NCBI GenBank assembly: GCA_903927025.1
Contig: CAIYLG010000022.1
Coordinates: 80,424 to 144,423, forward strand
Length of the DNA: 64,000 nt
Origin: an uncultured Armatimonadota bacterium
GTDB lineage: Bacteria; Armatimonadota; Fimbriimonadia; Fimbriimonadales; Fimbriimonadaceae
Reading direction: 5' to 3'
Position 1 is the stretch's first letter. The number at the start of each line of letters is the position of its first letter. The notes under the pieces were generated by a model. The model saw nothing but the letters and a program-made list of their open reading frames with translations, did not search any database and was not told the DNA's origin. This document shows, in pieces, positions 26,204 to 36,246 of the stretch. The translations under genes and the position numbers were made by a program.

Positions 26204-27519
26204 GATACAGCAAGACCCGACGTGAATTCCTGAAGGATGTGGGCCTATGCGCTTCCGTCCTACCTTTCTTAGGCAATCTCTCGAGTTTGGAGATTCCAGG
26301 AAGAGCGGCTCGGAAACAACGCCTTGTTATCCTGTTCAGCCCAGATGGCGTGGTCCCATCCACGTTTTGGCCAGATGCCATCGGCTCGGAATTTGAGCTC
26401 AAAGAGAGTCTCAAACCCCTTCAGCCCTTCAAAGACAAGACCCTGATTCTCAAAGGAGTCTCGGATCGAGTGCGCGGAGATGGGGATAATCACATGCGCG
26501 GGATTGGGTGCCTCCTTACTGGAATTGAGCTGTACCCTGGCAACGTTCAAGGGGGCGGGGATACACCTGCTGGCTGGTCGAGCGGTCTTTCGATTGACCA
26601 GGAAATAAAGAATTACCTACAGAAGAACGTCGCGACCCACACCCGTTTTGGCTCACTTGAGTTCGGTGTCATGGTTCCGGACCACGCAGACACTTGGACT
26701 CGAATGTGTTACGGTGGGGCAAACAAGCCAATCACCCCTATTGATGACCCGTATCAGATGTTCAGCAAGCTATATGGGCAGGCAAAGGATCAAGAAATGC
26801 TTCGCAGCGTTTTAGATGATTTGCGCGAGGACTTGGCGAAAGTTCGCTCTCAGGTCAGTGCGAGCGACCGCAAGTTGCTGGATGAGCACACGTCCCTCGT
26901 CAGGGAAATGGAGCTGGATATTCGCTCGGCAAGAACGACGGACGTCGGGCACGCCGTTCCCGTCGTGGAACCAGGCGTGAGACGTGAAAACGACAACATC
27001 CCGAAAATAAGCAAGTTACAAATTGAGCTCCTCGTCAGTAGCTTTCTCGGTGATGCGGCGCGAGTGGCGACATTTCAGTTCACGAACTCGGTCGGCGATG
27101 CCCGGATGACTTGGCTCGACATCCACGAGGGCCAGCATGCGCTCTCTCACGAGCCAGACAGCAACAAATCGGCTCAGGAGAAGCTCACCCGCATTAACCA
27201 TTGGTACTGCGAGCAGGTGGCCTACCTCGCTAAGAGGCTTGCTGAGACGCCGGAGCCCGACGGCAACGGCAACCTACTCGACAACACCTTAATTGTTTGG
27301 ACCAATGAGCTTGGCCAGGGCAACACCCACACGCTTGAGGACATTCCCTTCGTGTTGGTGGGCAACGGACTAGGATTCAAGATGGGGCGATCGCTTGACT
27401 TCAAGCATCTGCCGCACAACCGTCTTCTCATCTCTCTGGCCCACGGATTTGGCCACCGAATCGAAAAGTTTGGCAACCCCGAATACTGCGCAGGGGCGGC
27501 CTTGCCCAACCTTACATGA
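26200..27519 (+). CDS. DUF1552 protein, predicted Tat-exported
   Basis: A 439-residue DUF1552 family protein. The N-terminus carries a twin-arginine motif (TRREFLK, residues 6-12) and a hydrophobic stretch, so it is probably exported folded. Family features include [14 protein letters not shown] near residue 46 and the later [18 protein letters not shown]1552 and DUF1501 proteins resemble one another in layout and each pairs with a haem-bearing partner; here the partner is the DUF1592 protein encoded immediately upstream with a four-base overlap. It overlaps the next gene in the same way, so the three are one operon. Confidence 0.9.
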   Translation: MRYSKTRREFLKDVGLCASVLPFLGNLSSLEIPGRAARKQRLVILFSPDGVVPSTFWPDAIGSEFELKESLKPLQPFKDKTLILKGVSDRVRGDGDNHMRGIGCLLTGIELYPGNVQGGGDTPAGWSSGLSIDQEIKNYLQKNVATHTRFGSLEFGVMVPDHADTWTRMCYGGANKPITPIDDPYQMFSKLYGQAKDQEMLRSVLDDLREDLAKVRSQVSASDRKLLDEHTSLVREMELDIRSARTTDVGHAVPVVEPGVRRENDNIPKISKLQIELLVSSFLGDAARVATFQFTNSVGDARMTWLDIHEGQHALSHEPDSNKSAQEKLTRINHWYCEQVAYLAKRLAETPEPDGNGNLLDNTLIVWTNELGQGNTHTLEDIPFVLVGNGLGFKMGRSLDFKHLPHNRLLISLAHGFGHRIEKFGNPEYCAGAALPNLT

Positions 27520-29147
27520 TCCTGTCGCGTACCCACCCTTCCGCTCTTCGCCCCTTGATTCGAACGGTGATCCTGGTTGGCGCCTGGGCGCTCCTTCTGG
27601 TGAGCTCTGAGGCCGCAGTTGCGAGCGTTAGCTTCATGCCAGACACCGTGGTCGGAGGTGCAACCGCCACTGGCACGGTCACCTTGGATGCACCAGCAGG
27701 TGCGAGTGGCGCTACGATCGCTTTGGCGAGCAACATTCCGGCCATGAAGGTGCCCGCAACAATCGCCGTCCCCCCTGGGCAGACAAGCGCCACCTTTGTT
27801 GCCGCAACTGCTCCGGTGGCGGACCAAACTGCGGCGATCGTCACTGCATCGCTAGATGGTTCATCTAAAACTGGAGCGCTCACGCTAATGCCGGTGAGTC
27901 TCACCTCTTTAGCCGTGAACAGCCCGTCGGTACTTCAGGGCACAGTTGCGGAAGTCACCATCACCTTAAATGGTCCAGCCCCGAAGGAAGGGACGGTCGT
28001 GACATTGATGTCCACGGCCAAGGAAGCTCCAGTTCCGGCCAGTGTTAAAATCCCGCCGGGACAGCTAAGTGCGATTATCAAGATAGCCACAAAGGCTGTA
28101 GACAACCCGGTCACGTCCACCATCACCGCCTCTTTGGGCTTTATTGATTCCACTGCAACACTCACCATCAATCCCATTGGGCCAGCAACGGTAACGCTGA
28201 ATCCTCCAAGCATCAACGGTAAGGGCACTTCCGTGGGTACGGTGACGCTCTATGGTCCAGCGGCGGCACCGATGGTCATCCAACTCGGTGGAAGTTCTCG
28301 AACCGCGAGTTTTCCGAGCAGCGTGAAGATCGAAGCAGGCCAGTCTTCCGCCACCTTTCCGATCGTATCCGTCCCAGTTACAGTCACTCAGCCGATCACG
28401 GTGTCCGCTAAATATGGCTCGGTGTTCAGGACCACGATGCTGAATGTTTTGGCACCTGCTGTCGCCAGCACTGTCTTTAACCCGCCTGCGATCATCGGCG
28501 GGGGCACCTCAGAAGCTACGGTGACGCTTAGCTTCGGGGCACCGCCAAGCGGGACGAAGGTTGAGATTTCGTGCGACATGCCCACGGCCAAGTTTCCAGA
28601 CGTGCTGTTCATTCCTGCCGGCAAGACAACGGGAACCTTCAAAGTAATCACAGAACCTATCCCAGCGGCCAAACCCGCAAATGTAAAGACGATTATCAAC
28701 GGTGCCGGGCCAACAACTCCGCTGACGGTTCAGCCTCCGGTTCTGAAGTCATTTGTGCTGGGACCTCCACCTGCCAAGCCGAAGCCCGAAAAGGCCCCGA
28801 CCCAACCGGCGGGCACGCCTCCCGGCACGGTGCCACCGCCGCCCGCCGCTCCACCAGCAGGAACTCAACCTGCCGCAACGGTGCCCCCAGTGACTCCAAC
28901 GATCATTGGCACCAATTCGATAGAAGGAACGATCTCCTTCGGAACCGCCTCCCCAGTCGATGGCATTGATGTTGTGCTGACTTCGAGCGATAAGTGCGCC
29001 ATCATTCCTCCCCGAGCCACGATTGCAGGGGGCCGGACATCCGTCACGATCAAAGTGCGCACCACCAAGGTCAAAGCAGAAACTCCGGTGACTCTAACGG
29101 CAACGTGGAACGGAGTCTCTGTGACGGCGACGCTTAAGGTGAAATAG
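27516..29147 (+). CDS. Secreted protein of five Ig-like repeats with proline-rich insert
   Basis: A 543-residue exported protein with an N-terminal signal/anchor (residues ~14-34) and five beta-rich repeats of ~90 residues resembling bacterial Ig-like (invasin/Calx-type) domains. Each repeat runs: (V/F)NPP..I.GG(T/A)S.GTVTL, then a FP..V.I.AGQ(T/S)SATF unit, then an ITAS.G...TLTV strand. Repeat starts are near residues 36, 127, 219, 311 and 405. The fifth repeat is interrupted after its first strand by a ~40-residue insert rich in proline, alanine and threonine. It overlaps the DUF1552 gene by four bases, so it is likely a surface or binding partner of that exported complex. Confidence 0.75.
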   Translation: MILSRTHPSALRPLIRTVILVGAWALLLVSSEAAVASVSFMPDTVVGGATATGTVTLDAPAGASGATIALASNIPAMKVPATIAVPPGQTSATFVAATAPVADQTAAIVTASLDGSSKTGALTLMPVSLTSLAVNSPSVLQGTVAEVTITLNGPAPKEGTVVTLMSTAKEAPVPASVKIPPGQLSAIIKIATKAVDNPVTSTITASLGFIDSTATLTINPIGPATVTLNPPSINGKGTSVGTVTLYGPAAAPMVIQLGGSSRTASFPSSVKIEAGQSSATFPIVSVPVTVTQPITVSAKYGSVFRTTMLNVLAPAVASTVFNPPAIIGGGTSEATVTLSFGAPPSGTKVEISCDMPTAKFPDVLFIPAGKTTGTFKVITEPIPAAKPANVKTIINGAGPTTPLTVQPPVLKSFVLGPPPAKPKPEKAPTQPAGTPPGTVPPPPAAPPAGTQPAATVPPVTPTIIGTNSIEGTISFGTASPVDGIDVVLTSSDKCAIIPPRATIAGGRTSVTIKVRTTKVKAETPVTLTATWNGVSVTATLKVK

Positions 29148-29883
29148 TCGGCAGGACATCGTCACCCGGCTTTGGAAATAGGTCGATGAGGTCTTGGCTC
29201 ACTCCAGTCAGCCTAGCCTGAGTGGTGTCTGCGTAAGACAGTGGCGTTCGGCCATGAATGTCCTTTGCCAGTGGATTGGCGCCTCGTAGGATCAGGAGCT
29301 TTGCCAGTTCGGTTCGGTCGACCGAATTCAACCGACTTGTCATCACGACATGGAACAGGGGAGTCTGTCCGCGACGGTCCTTTGTGTTCACATTTGCTCC
29401 CCAGCTGATCAGGAGCTTCGCGTTGTCAAATCGACCGTTTCTCACAGCTTGAGCGAGGGCAGTTTCACCATCTGCATCCTTCCCTTCCAGCAAGGCCCCT
29501 CCCTTTAAGATGAGCTCCATCGATTTCGCAGCTCCACTCACCGCCGCTACTCCGAGCGGAAGGTAGCCCTGTGCGCCAGCCTTCTTGGGAGCCGCCCCCT
29601 GCTTAAGAAGCTCGGCGACGATTTCTGGAGCATTTGTAGAGACTTCAAGCGGAGAAAAGCCGAACTGGGGATCTCGACGCGGAGAATTTACGTCGGCGCC
29701 CTCAGATATCGCTGCCTTTACACCGGCAAGGTTCTTTGCCTCGCACGCATCGTAGAGGCGTTGGGTTGCAGTCGCCTGATCGGGCCGGCAGCCACACAGG
29801 GCAACGCCCCCTGCCAAGACCAACCAAGTGTGCCATCGCATCCCAGCGTAATGTACGGATGAGGAGGCTACATTGACGCTCAA
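29134..29883 (-). CDS. Ankyrin-repeat lipoprotein
   Basis: A protein of up to 249 residues with about five ankyrin repeats (e.g. GFSPLEVSTN, GYLPLGVAAVSG, GETALAQAVRNG, GQTPLFHVVM, GRTPLSYADT). The region LVLAGGVALCGC is a lipoprotein signal with lipobox, so the mature protein is probably anchored in a membrane facing the periplasm. The ATG at residue 15 (29841) places the signal peptide at the very N-terminus and is the likelier start. It overlaps the convergent Ig-repeat gene by 14 bases and follows the DUF1501 gene without a gap on the same strand, so it may belong to that operon. Confidence 0.82.
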   Translation of the reverse strand: MSVNVASSSVHYAGMRWHTWLVLAGGVALCGCRPDQATATQRLYDACEAKNLAGVKAAISEGADVNSPRRDPQFGFSPLEVSTNAPEIVAELLKQGAAPKKAGAQGYLPLGVAAVSGAAKSMELILKGGALLEGKDADGETALAQAVRNGRFDNAKLLISWGANVNTKDRRGQTPLFHVVMTSRLNSVDRTELAKLLILRGANPLAKDIHGRTPLSYADTTQARLTGVSQDLIDLFPKPGDDVLPTISP

Positions 29884-31380
29884 TCAGGCCATCAGCTTCT
29901 GAACCACGTTGCCGTAGACGTCAGTGAGCCTGAAATCTCGGCCCTGATACGCGAAAGTCAGCTGCTTGTGGTCGATGCCTAAAAGCCAGAGAAGGGTCGC
30001 CTGGAGGTCGTGGACGTGGACAGCCCCTTCCATAGGGTGCCCTTTGGAAGGATTCAGCGGGTGACCATCAGCATCTGCGATGTTGTAGCCGTAGTCATCA
30101 GTTCTGCCGTATGTTGTCCCCGCATTGACTCCACCACCTGCCATAAAGACCGTGAAGCACCGTGGATGATGGTCTCTGCCAAATGAGTTCGGCTCAAGCG
30201 AACCCTGCGAGTAGCTGGTCCTGCCAAATTCTCCACCCCAAACAACGAGCGTATCTTCTAGCATTCCAAGTCGCTTGAGGTCCTTGATCAGAGCGGCGGC
30301 AGGCTGATCTGTTTTGCGGGCTTGCGACTCAATTCCTGACTTTAGCCCGCCGTGATGGTCCCAGCCCTGATGGTAGAGCTGGATGAATCTCACACCTTTC
30401 TGAGCCAATCGGCGCGCGAGAAGACAGTTGGCAGCGAAGGTTCCTGGCTGTTTGGACTCGGGTCCATACAGCTCAAACACTTCAGTCGGCTCCTTACTTA
30501 GATCTGTGACGTCTGGGATGCTTGTCTGCATCCGAAATGCCATCTCGTACTGTGCGATTCGGCTTTCAATCTCTGGATCCAGCTCTTTCTCAAATTCATG
30601 CTTGTTGAGCGCGCTCAATCGATCCAGCATCGCACGTCTTCCGGAACCACAGACTCCGTCCGGATTGCTCAGATACAGTACGGGATCTCCACCCGAGCGG
30701 AACCTGACACCCTGATATCTGGAATCCAAAAATCCGCTTCCCCACAGGCGCGCATAAAGCGGCTGGTCGCCTTGACCGGCACTGGCAAGCACTACAAAGG
30801 CTGGCAAGTCCTCATTCATGGAACCCAGACCGTACGATAGCCATGAGCCGAATGAAGGTCTCCCTGCCAGTTCGCTGCCGGTCTGAAAAAAGGTTATAGC
30901 GGGATCGTGGTTAATCGCCTCGGTGTACATCGACTTCACAAAGCAGAGGTCATCCGCCACTTCGCTGAGGTGAGTGAGGGGCTCACTGAACCAAGCGCCG
31001 CTGTTTCCATGCTGCGCGAACTTGAACGGAGTGCCTGCTAAGGGGATCACCCCCTGGTTTGCACTCATCGCGGTGAGTCGCTGACCGTGTCGGACCTCAG
31101 GCGGCAACGGCTGGCCGTGCAGCTTATTCAGCATCGGCTTGTAGTCAAACAGGTCTTGCTGGGCAGGCCCGCCTGCCTGGAACAGGTAGATAATGCGCTT
31201 TGCCTTCGGCTTATGGTGGTACTTGGGCGCGGCACCTTTCTGAGCACCTGACAAATCCAACACGCCAGGCAACAGGGAGGCAAGGGCGAGGGAGCCAAAG
31301 CCTTGCGACGCTTTGCCAAAGAACTCCCGACGGGTGAGTCCAAGAAGCTGTCCAAGCGGGTGTTCGGGGTCGTGAAGCAT
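29884..31380 (-). CDS. DUF1501 domain protein (second copy)
   Basis: A 498-residue DUF1501 protein, paralogue of the one at 303-1781 (shared LPAFVV, WGSGF, FRS.GDPVLYL, QTS.P..TD.SKEP and CLLARRL). It has a twin-arginine motif RREFF at residues 17-21 and a hydrophobic stretch, implying Tat export. The ATG at 31380 is preferred over the TTG at 31398: GGAGGAG lies about ten bases before it and partly overlaps the DUF1553 stop codon. The gene follows the DUF1553 gene directly, repeating the order seen at the start of the window. Confidence 0.9.
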   Translation of the reverse strand: MLHDPEHPLGQLLGLTRREFFGKASQGFGSLALASLLPGVLDLSGAQKGAAPKYHHKPKAKRIIYLFQAGGPAQQDLFDYKPMLNKLHGQPLPPEVRHGQRLTAMSANQGVIPLAGTPFKFAQHGNSGAWFSEPLTHLSEVADDLCFVKSMYTEAINHDPAITFFQTGSELAGRPSFGSWLSYGLGSMNEDLPAFVVLASAGQGDQPLYARLWGSGFLDSRYQGVRFRSGGDPVLYLSNPDGVCGSGRRAMLDRLSALNKHEFEKELDPEIESRIAQYEMAFRMQTSIPDVTDLSKEPTEVFELYGPESKQPGTFAANCLLARRLAQKGVRFIQLYHQGWDHHGGLKSGIESQARKTDQPAAALIKDLKRLGMLEDTLVVWGGEFGRTSYSQGSLEPNSFGRDHHPRCFTVFMAGGGVNAGTTYGRTDDYGYNIADADGHPLNPSKGHPMEGAVHVHDLQATLLWLLGIDHKQLTFAYQGRDFRLTDVYGNVVQKLMA

Positions 31381-31385
31381 TTTAA

Positions 31386-34300
31386 CTATCTCCTCCAAAC
31401 AACGGCGTCAGAGTTCATGATTGTCTGCACCATCACGGTCATAGCGGCAAGTTCTGCCGGGGGAATTGACGCATCGACTTTTGAGTCTCCCTGACGGATC
31501 AGCTTCGCGGCAGACTTGGGATCTGCCTCAAAGCTCTTGAGCTGATCGCTGTAGAGGTCCGTCAGGATGCCCACCTCCTTCGGATCTGGCGGCCGACTTG
31601 CTAAGAGCTCAAATGCCTTGCCGATTCGACCCGACAAGGTCCTTTCTTTACTTGCCACACGCTGAGCAAGCATCCTCGAAGCTTCAACAAACTGAACGTC
31701 GTTGAGAAGAACCAGCGCTTGAAGCGGAGTGTTCGTGGTCGGCCTGCGTACTGAGCACGCCTCTCGGGAGGTGGCATCAAAGAGCAGGATGCTGGGCACA
31801 GGTGTCGTGCGCTTCCACGTGGAATAGATGCTTCTCCTGTAGAGTCCCGCGCCCTTGCTCTGCACAAATCCAGGAGTCATCGTGTTATTTTCTGTCCAAA
31901 TGCCTGCTGGCTGATACGGATTCACCGGCGGTCCACCCACCTGATCGACGAGAAGGCCGGCGGATTGAAGCACCGTATCCCGAAGCATTTCCGCCGAAAG
32001 GCGGAAGCTGGGTCCTCGAGCAAGGAGGCGATTTTGAGGATCTTTGCGCTGAAGATCGCGCGATTGTCGGGAGTCCTGTTCATAGGTAGCGGAGAGAACA
32101 ATCCGCTTGACCAGCCGCTTGACATTCCATCCAGAATTCACAAAATCCAGCGCAAGATAGTCGAGAAGCTCAGGATTTGAGGGACGTGCACCCTGAACTC
32201 CAAAATTCTCGCTGGTCTCCACGAGGCCGACTCCGAACATCATTTGCCAGATGCGATTCACCGCCACCCGGGCAGTCAGCGGATTATCTCTCCTGACTGT
32301 CCACTGAGCAAGGGCGAGTCGATTATTCGCGCGTCCGCGAGGACCATCATCAAACAGCGGGGGTAGATTCTTCGGCGCATCTCGGTGAACGAGCGTTTTG
32401 GCGTTCCGAGGGGCATCGTATTGTCCTCGCGCAAGGATGTAGCTCGGAACCGGCTTTGAAGTGTCCTCCATCACTGAGATTTCCAGGATTTTGTCTTCGT
32501 AGTTCGCTAGGTCTTTTTGGCAAGCAAGAACCTTCCCCCTCGCCGTCTGTACTTCCTTATCCAGAGCCGACGCAAAATACGCCTGAAGCTGCCCCATGTG
32601 ATGGGATGGATCAGTTAGTGCGACTGATAGAGCAGAGCCATCGAATAACTGGGCAGCCTCAAGCGGGCTGATGGCGCGATCAAAGTAGGCAACGTCCGCT
32701 AGCTTCCCTCCCTTGAATCCAAGGTCGCGGAAGCGTTGGCCAAAACACCAGTCTCCGCCGCTTGGCCCAAGGTCGCCGTATGCGTTGATCGGCTTCCACA
32801 GTCGGTTGTTCTCCACTTCAAGTGGAACCTGCTGACCATTCAAACTGAGCCCCATTCCAGATGCGTCGCCTGACCCATCCCAAGACCAAACAACGTGGGT
32901 CCACCTATTGGGCGGCACGGAAGCTTGGGTACGTACGGTGATGCTATTCCCTGGGGCACTTCGCATGACGCGGGCAATAAGGTGCCCATGGTCAAGTGAC
33001 AAGTCGAAGCCACAAAAACCGACGTCGGTTCCTCCGGTTCGGTGGAGGAGAATAACGGGAGTTTTGGCAGATTGGGGATCTTGTATCCAGAACGACCATG
33101 TGAATGGCTCCCACCTTTCTTTTGCAGCTAGACCCTTAACAACAACACCGTTCTCTCCATCCAACACAACGGCATGAACGTTGGTTCTGCCAAGTGTTGT
33201 CTCGGCGAGCGCGAGATCGCCAATTTTCACTGCGAACGGTTTGCCTCCAACGAGGTTTGTGTACTTACCATCGGCGAATCGATCAAAGGAGAATCTTGCC
33301 TCAAGATTTGGAAGTTCTGGAACGGCTGGGGAGCCTTTGAGCCACCCCTCAAATCGGTCTTTAGAACTCGCGACTACTTGCGCAAGTTCCTTTTTAGATG
33401 CCTCACTTGCTCGAGTTAGCCGCTGGAGTTCACGCTCTTCCTGCGGTGTTGGCAAGAGCAGCGATGGCGGAGGAACGATCTCCGAACTCAGCAGAAGGCC
33501 AAATTCATTGATCGAATTGAAGTACCCAAACAGCTGATAGTAGTCGCGCTGGTAGATGGGATCAAATTTGTGGTCGTGGCATCGCGCGCATCCCAGCGTA
33601 AGCCCCAGCATTGCGGTGCCATAGGTGGCCACTCGATCCGCAGCATATTCGGTTTTGAACTCAAGCGGGATGGAACCTCCCTCATTGGATTGGCGATGGA
33701 GCCGGTTGAATGCCGTCGCAAGTTTCTGCTCGCGGGTGGCGTTCGGGAGAAGGTCCCCGGCCAATTGATAAGTCAGGAACTTGTCGTAGGGCAAATTCTT
33801 GTTGAAGGCTCCTATTACCCAGTCTCGGTACGGCCAGTTGGAGGCGAGAAGGTCAGATTGATACCCATAGCTGTCCGAATAACGGGCAGCGTCTAGCCAA
33901 TCCACCGCCATTCTCTCGCCGAAATGAGGGTTGTTTAGAAGTCTGCTGACGACTTTATCGTACGCGGTCGATGTGCGATCGTCGACAAAATCGCGGATCT
34001 CATTGGGTGTGGGAGGCAGTCCGGTCACATCGTAGGAAACTCTTCGCAACCATCGAAGGCGCGAGGAGGGCCGACTAGGACTCAGATGGGCTTGCTGAAG
34101 CCTGGCAAGGACAAAACGATCGATATCTCCATTGGGCCACTTGCTGCCAACGGCAGGCACAGCTACCGACTTCGGAAGTGGTTCGAATGACCACAATTTG
34201 CCGTATTTGGCCCCCTCGGTGATCCACTGCCGAACTGCTGCAATTTCCGCCTTGCTGAGTGTCTTTCCGCTATCCGGAGGCGGCATAAGACCGCTGGATA

Positions 34301-34592
34301 TCCGCTTGAAGACCATGCTGTGCTCCGGATGTCCAGGGACAATGGCAAACCTGCCACTTCGATCGGCAAAAGCACCGTCTGAGGTATCCAGCCGCAGATC
34401 AGCCATCCTGCTGCCTGAGTCCGGCCCATGGCACTTGAAGCACTTATCGGAGAGGATCGGGAGGATATCCCGCGAGTACGTGACCAGGGGCCTTGCAGGC
34501 GTCTTTTGACCAGGTGCAAAGCCAGCCGCACTCACTCCGAGGCAACCGACGGCAATGCAGATTGAATTCCAAACTCGACAACCCTGCCTCAT
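31386..34592 (-). CDS. PSD1/DUF1549/DUF1553 protein with LamG-like insert
   Basis: A 1068-residue exported protein. Order: signal peptide (residues ~8-27); PSD1 cytochrome c-like domain with CFKCH (C51, C54, H55) and the downstream MPP motif; DUF1549 (residues ~150-350; DRFVLARLQ, then AVDWLDAARYSDS and TLGCARCHDHKFD, a second CxxCH); a concanavalin/LamG-like domain (~430-640) with WTHVVWSWDG and GGKLADVAYFDRAIS; then DUF1553 (RWTVRRDNPLTARVAVNRIW to the end). The LamG-like insert suggests binding of a sugar polymer. It is the first gene of a minus-strand operon with the DUF1501 protein and perhaps the ankyrin lipoprotein. The family is abundant in Planctomycetes and related groups; its reaction is unknown. 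Confidence 0.9.
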   Translation of the reverse strand: MRQGCRVWNSICIAVGCLGVSAAGFAPGQKTPARPLVTYSRDILPILSDKCFKCHGPDSGSRMADLRLDTSDGAFADRSGRFAIVPGHPEHSMVFKRISSGLMPPPDSGKTLSKAEIAAVRQWITEGAKYGKLWSFEPLPKSVAVPAVGSKWPNGDIDRFVLARLQQAHLSPSRPSSRLRWLRRVSYDVTGLPPTPNEIRDFVDDRTSTAYDKVVSRLLNNPHFGERMAVDWLDAARYSDSYGYQSDLLASNWPYRDWVIGAFNKNLPYDKFLTYQLAGDLLPNATREQKLATAFNRLHRQSNEGGSIPLEFKTEYAADRVATYGTAMLGLTLGCARCHDHKFDPIYQRDYYQLFGYFNSINEFGLLLSSEIVPPPSLLLPTPQEERELQRLTRASEASKKELAQVVASSKDRFEGWLKGSPAVPELPNLEARFSFDRFADGKYTNLVGGKPFAVKIGDLALAETTLGRTNVHAVVLDGENGVVVKGLAAKERWEPFTWSFWIQDPQSAKTPVILLHRTGGTDVGFCGFDLSLDHGHLIARVMRSAPGNSITVRTQASVPPNRWTHVVWSWDGSGDASGMGLSLNGQQVPLEVENNRLWKPINAYGDLGPSGGDWCFGQRFRDLGFKGGKLADVAYFDRAISPLEAAQLFDGSALSVALTDPSHHMGQLQAYFASALDKEVQTARGKVLACQKDLANYEDKILEISVMEDTSKPVPSYILARGQYDAPRNAKTLVHRDAPKNLPPLFDDGPRGRANNRLALAQWTVRRDNPLTARVAVNRIWQMMFGVGLVETSENFGVQGARPSNPELLDYLALDFVNSGWNVKRLVKRIVLSATYEQDSRQSRDLQRKDPQNRLLARGPSFRLSAEMLRDTVLQSAGLLVDQVGGPPVNPYQPAGIWTENNTMTPGFVQSKGAGLYRRSIYSTWKRTTPVPSILLFDATSREACSVRRPTTNTPLQALVLLNDVQFVEASRMLAQRVASKERTLSGRIGKAFELLASRPPDPKEVGILTDLYSDQLKSFEADPKSAAKLIRQGDSKVDASIPPAELAAMTVMVQTIMNSDAVVWRR

Positions 34593-34617
34593 AGGCGTAC
34601 TTTACCGAAGTGGCTGG

Positions 34618-35259
34618 TCAACCTATCACAAATTCGTGATCGCCGTCCACAACAATCGCTTCGCCGTCACGAAGGGCCATGAACAGGATGTGATGACCGA
34701 TGAGATATTGCACACTTTCTTCAACTGCGGCAGACTCAGGATGATCCGATCGATAGTGGGGAGCCACCGCATATGGAAGAATTCCAAGCCCATCCCAGAT
34801 GATTTCGGGATCGTAGCCGTGAGGGACGGCGTGGGGATCATCGACGTTTTCAAATCCCCGCATCGACGTGACAAGCATGTCGATGCCAGCGCTGTATCCA
34901 GCGTAAACGATGGCGTCTCGATGAAGCAGGTCGTGAAAGATCTCATCAGCACCGCTTTGCCGAAATGCACGACGAAGCACGAAGCAGTTTCCCCCGCGCA
35001 CCCAGACTAGATCGAAGGATTCCAGACGGCGTCGAAGGGTTTCCTCCTTGCCAAAGTAGTCTCTCAAATCTATTTCTTCAGGATCTAACCCAAGCCCCGT
35101 CAGAAGCTCAAATTCCATCAAGTACGAAGCGGCCCTCTTCTCGGGGGACGATAGATCGCCCGCGTTCATGATGATTGCGGCCCGCTTCTTGCCATCGAGC
35201 AAGTTGACCATCACATCTGGCCGATTCCCGAGGCGAAACGAGGATAGATAGAGCCTCAC
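34618..35259 (-). CDS. Peptidase S51-like (dipeptidase E / class I glutamine amidotransferase-like) protein
   Basis: A 213-residue protein of the S51 peptidase family. The nucleophile serine is in YAGYSAG near residue 120, preceded by the family's VWVRGGNCF. S51 enzymes such as PepE cleave Asp-X dipeptides, and cyanophycinase belongs to the same family; the length fits PepE better. No signal peptide, so cytoplasmic. The start is GTG, overlapping the stop of the dihydrouridine synthase gene by three bases, which indicates translational coupling in the minus-strand operon with Dus and the Imm50-like gene. Confidence 0.82.
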   Translation of the reverse strand: MRLYLSSFRLGNRPDVMVNLLDGKKRAAIIMNAGDLSSPEKRAASYLMEFELLTGLGLDPEEIDLRDYFGKEETLRRRLESFDLVWVRGGNCFVLRRAFRQSGADEIFHDLLHRDAIVYAGYSAGIDMLVTSMRGFENVDDPHAVPHGYDPEIIWDGLGILPYAVAPHYRSDHPESAAVEESVQYLIGHHILFMALRDGEAIVVDGDHEFVIG

Positions 35260-36245
35260 GCGAGCTTCACCAGAAGCGCCTCTTCAAGGGCAGCAAAAAA
35301 GTCAGGAGTGGTGCGCGTCCCTTTGATGGCATCGAAATGGCTGAAACATCCATGGTTCCTGGCCAGTTTCAGCCACTGCTTGAACCGCATCACGAGATAT
35401 TCAGGGTGGGAATTTGCAGTTTCCTCGGTATGCAGCTGCAGGGACCGCAGGATTCTCAGCCAATCTAAATCGCTCCAGTCACTTTGGGCAGGGCCGGGAA
35501 GGATCCCCAACTCAATGGCTATTTGAGTTGGCAACAATGGATTTGCCAGCACACCGCGCCCAATCATATAGTGCAAGCATCCAGTTTCGGAGCGACACCT
35601 CTGGAAGTCGGCCAGAGTCCATATATCCCCGTTTGCAATTACTGGAACAGACACCTGCTCTCGAATTTCGCCAATCCTAGGCCAATAAACGGGCGGCAGG
35701 TATCCCTGCACTCGCGTTCGAGCATGAATCGTGATCCAGGATGCACCGCCATTAACCGCGGCCGATGCGTTTTCAAAGATTGCGTCGATGGAGTCCCAAC
35801 CTAATCGGAGCTTTGCGCTCACAGGTATCTCGGAAGGAACCGAACTTCTTACCGCTGCCACAATCTCTAGAATTCGAGATGGGTACCGGAGGAGTGATGC
35901 TCCACCGTCATGCCGGTTCACGGTTTTAGCTGGACAGCCGAAATTGATGTCGATAGCCGCCGCCCCAGCATCAACCGCCGACCGGGCAGACTCAGCCATC
36001 AATCCGGGGTCACCCCCTAGAATCTGAACTTGGACTGGAAGGTCAGTCGAGGTTCTCCCTCCTCGACCGAGTTCGGGGACATCGCGCAGAAAAATTCGGG
36101 GAGGGATCGGTTCCGAGCTGACTCGAAGGAACTCGGACACTGCGTACGTGAATGCACCGGACATCCCTTGGAGAGCTCGCATGGGAGCATCTGTGATCCC
36201 CTCCATTGGAGCCAATACGAGTGCTGGACGGTTCGGAGTGAGCAT
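35256..36245 (-). CDS. tRNA-dihydrouridine synthase, DusC-like
   Basis: A flavoenzyme that reduces uridines in the D-loop of tRNA with NADPH. From the ATG at 36245 it has 329 residues. LAPMEGITDAPMR is the FMN-binding start of the barrel; the catalytic cysteine is in NFGCPAKTVNRHDGGASLL, which with KLRLGWDS is closest to DusC; IANGDIW and MIGRGVLANP complete the FMN site. I prefer 36245 over the longer frame from 36323 because it follows the Imm50-like stop by one base and the upstream 26 residues lie inside that gene. It overlaps the S51 peptidase gene downstream. Confidence 0.92.
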   Translation of the reverse strand: MLTPNRPALVLAPMEGITDAPMRALQGMSGAFTYAVSEFLRVSSEPIPPRIFLRDVPELGRGGRTSTDLPVQVQILGGDPGLMAESARSAVDAGAAAIDINFGCPAKTVNRHDGGASLLRYPSRILEIVAAVRSSVPSEIPVSAKLRLGWDSIDAIFENASAAVNGGASWITIHARTRVQGYLPPVYWPRIGEIREQVSVPVIANGDIWTLADFQRCRSETGCLHYMIGRGVLANPLLPTQIAIELGILPGPAQSDWSDLDWLRILRSLQLHTEETANSHPEYLVMRFKQWLKLARNHGCFSHFDAIKGTRTTPDFFAALEEALLVKLA

Positions 36246-36246
36246 C

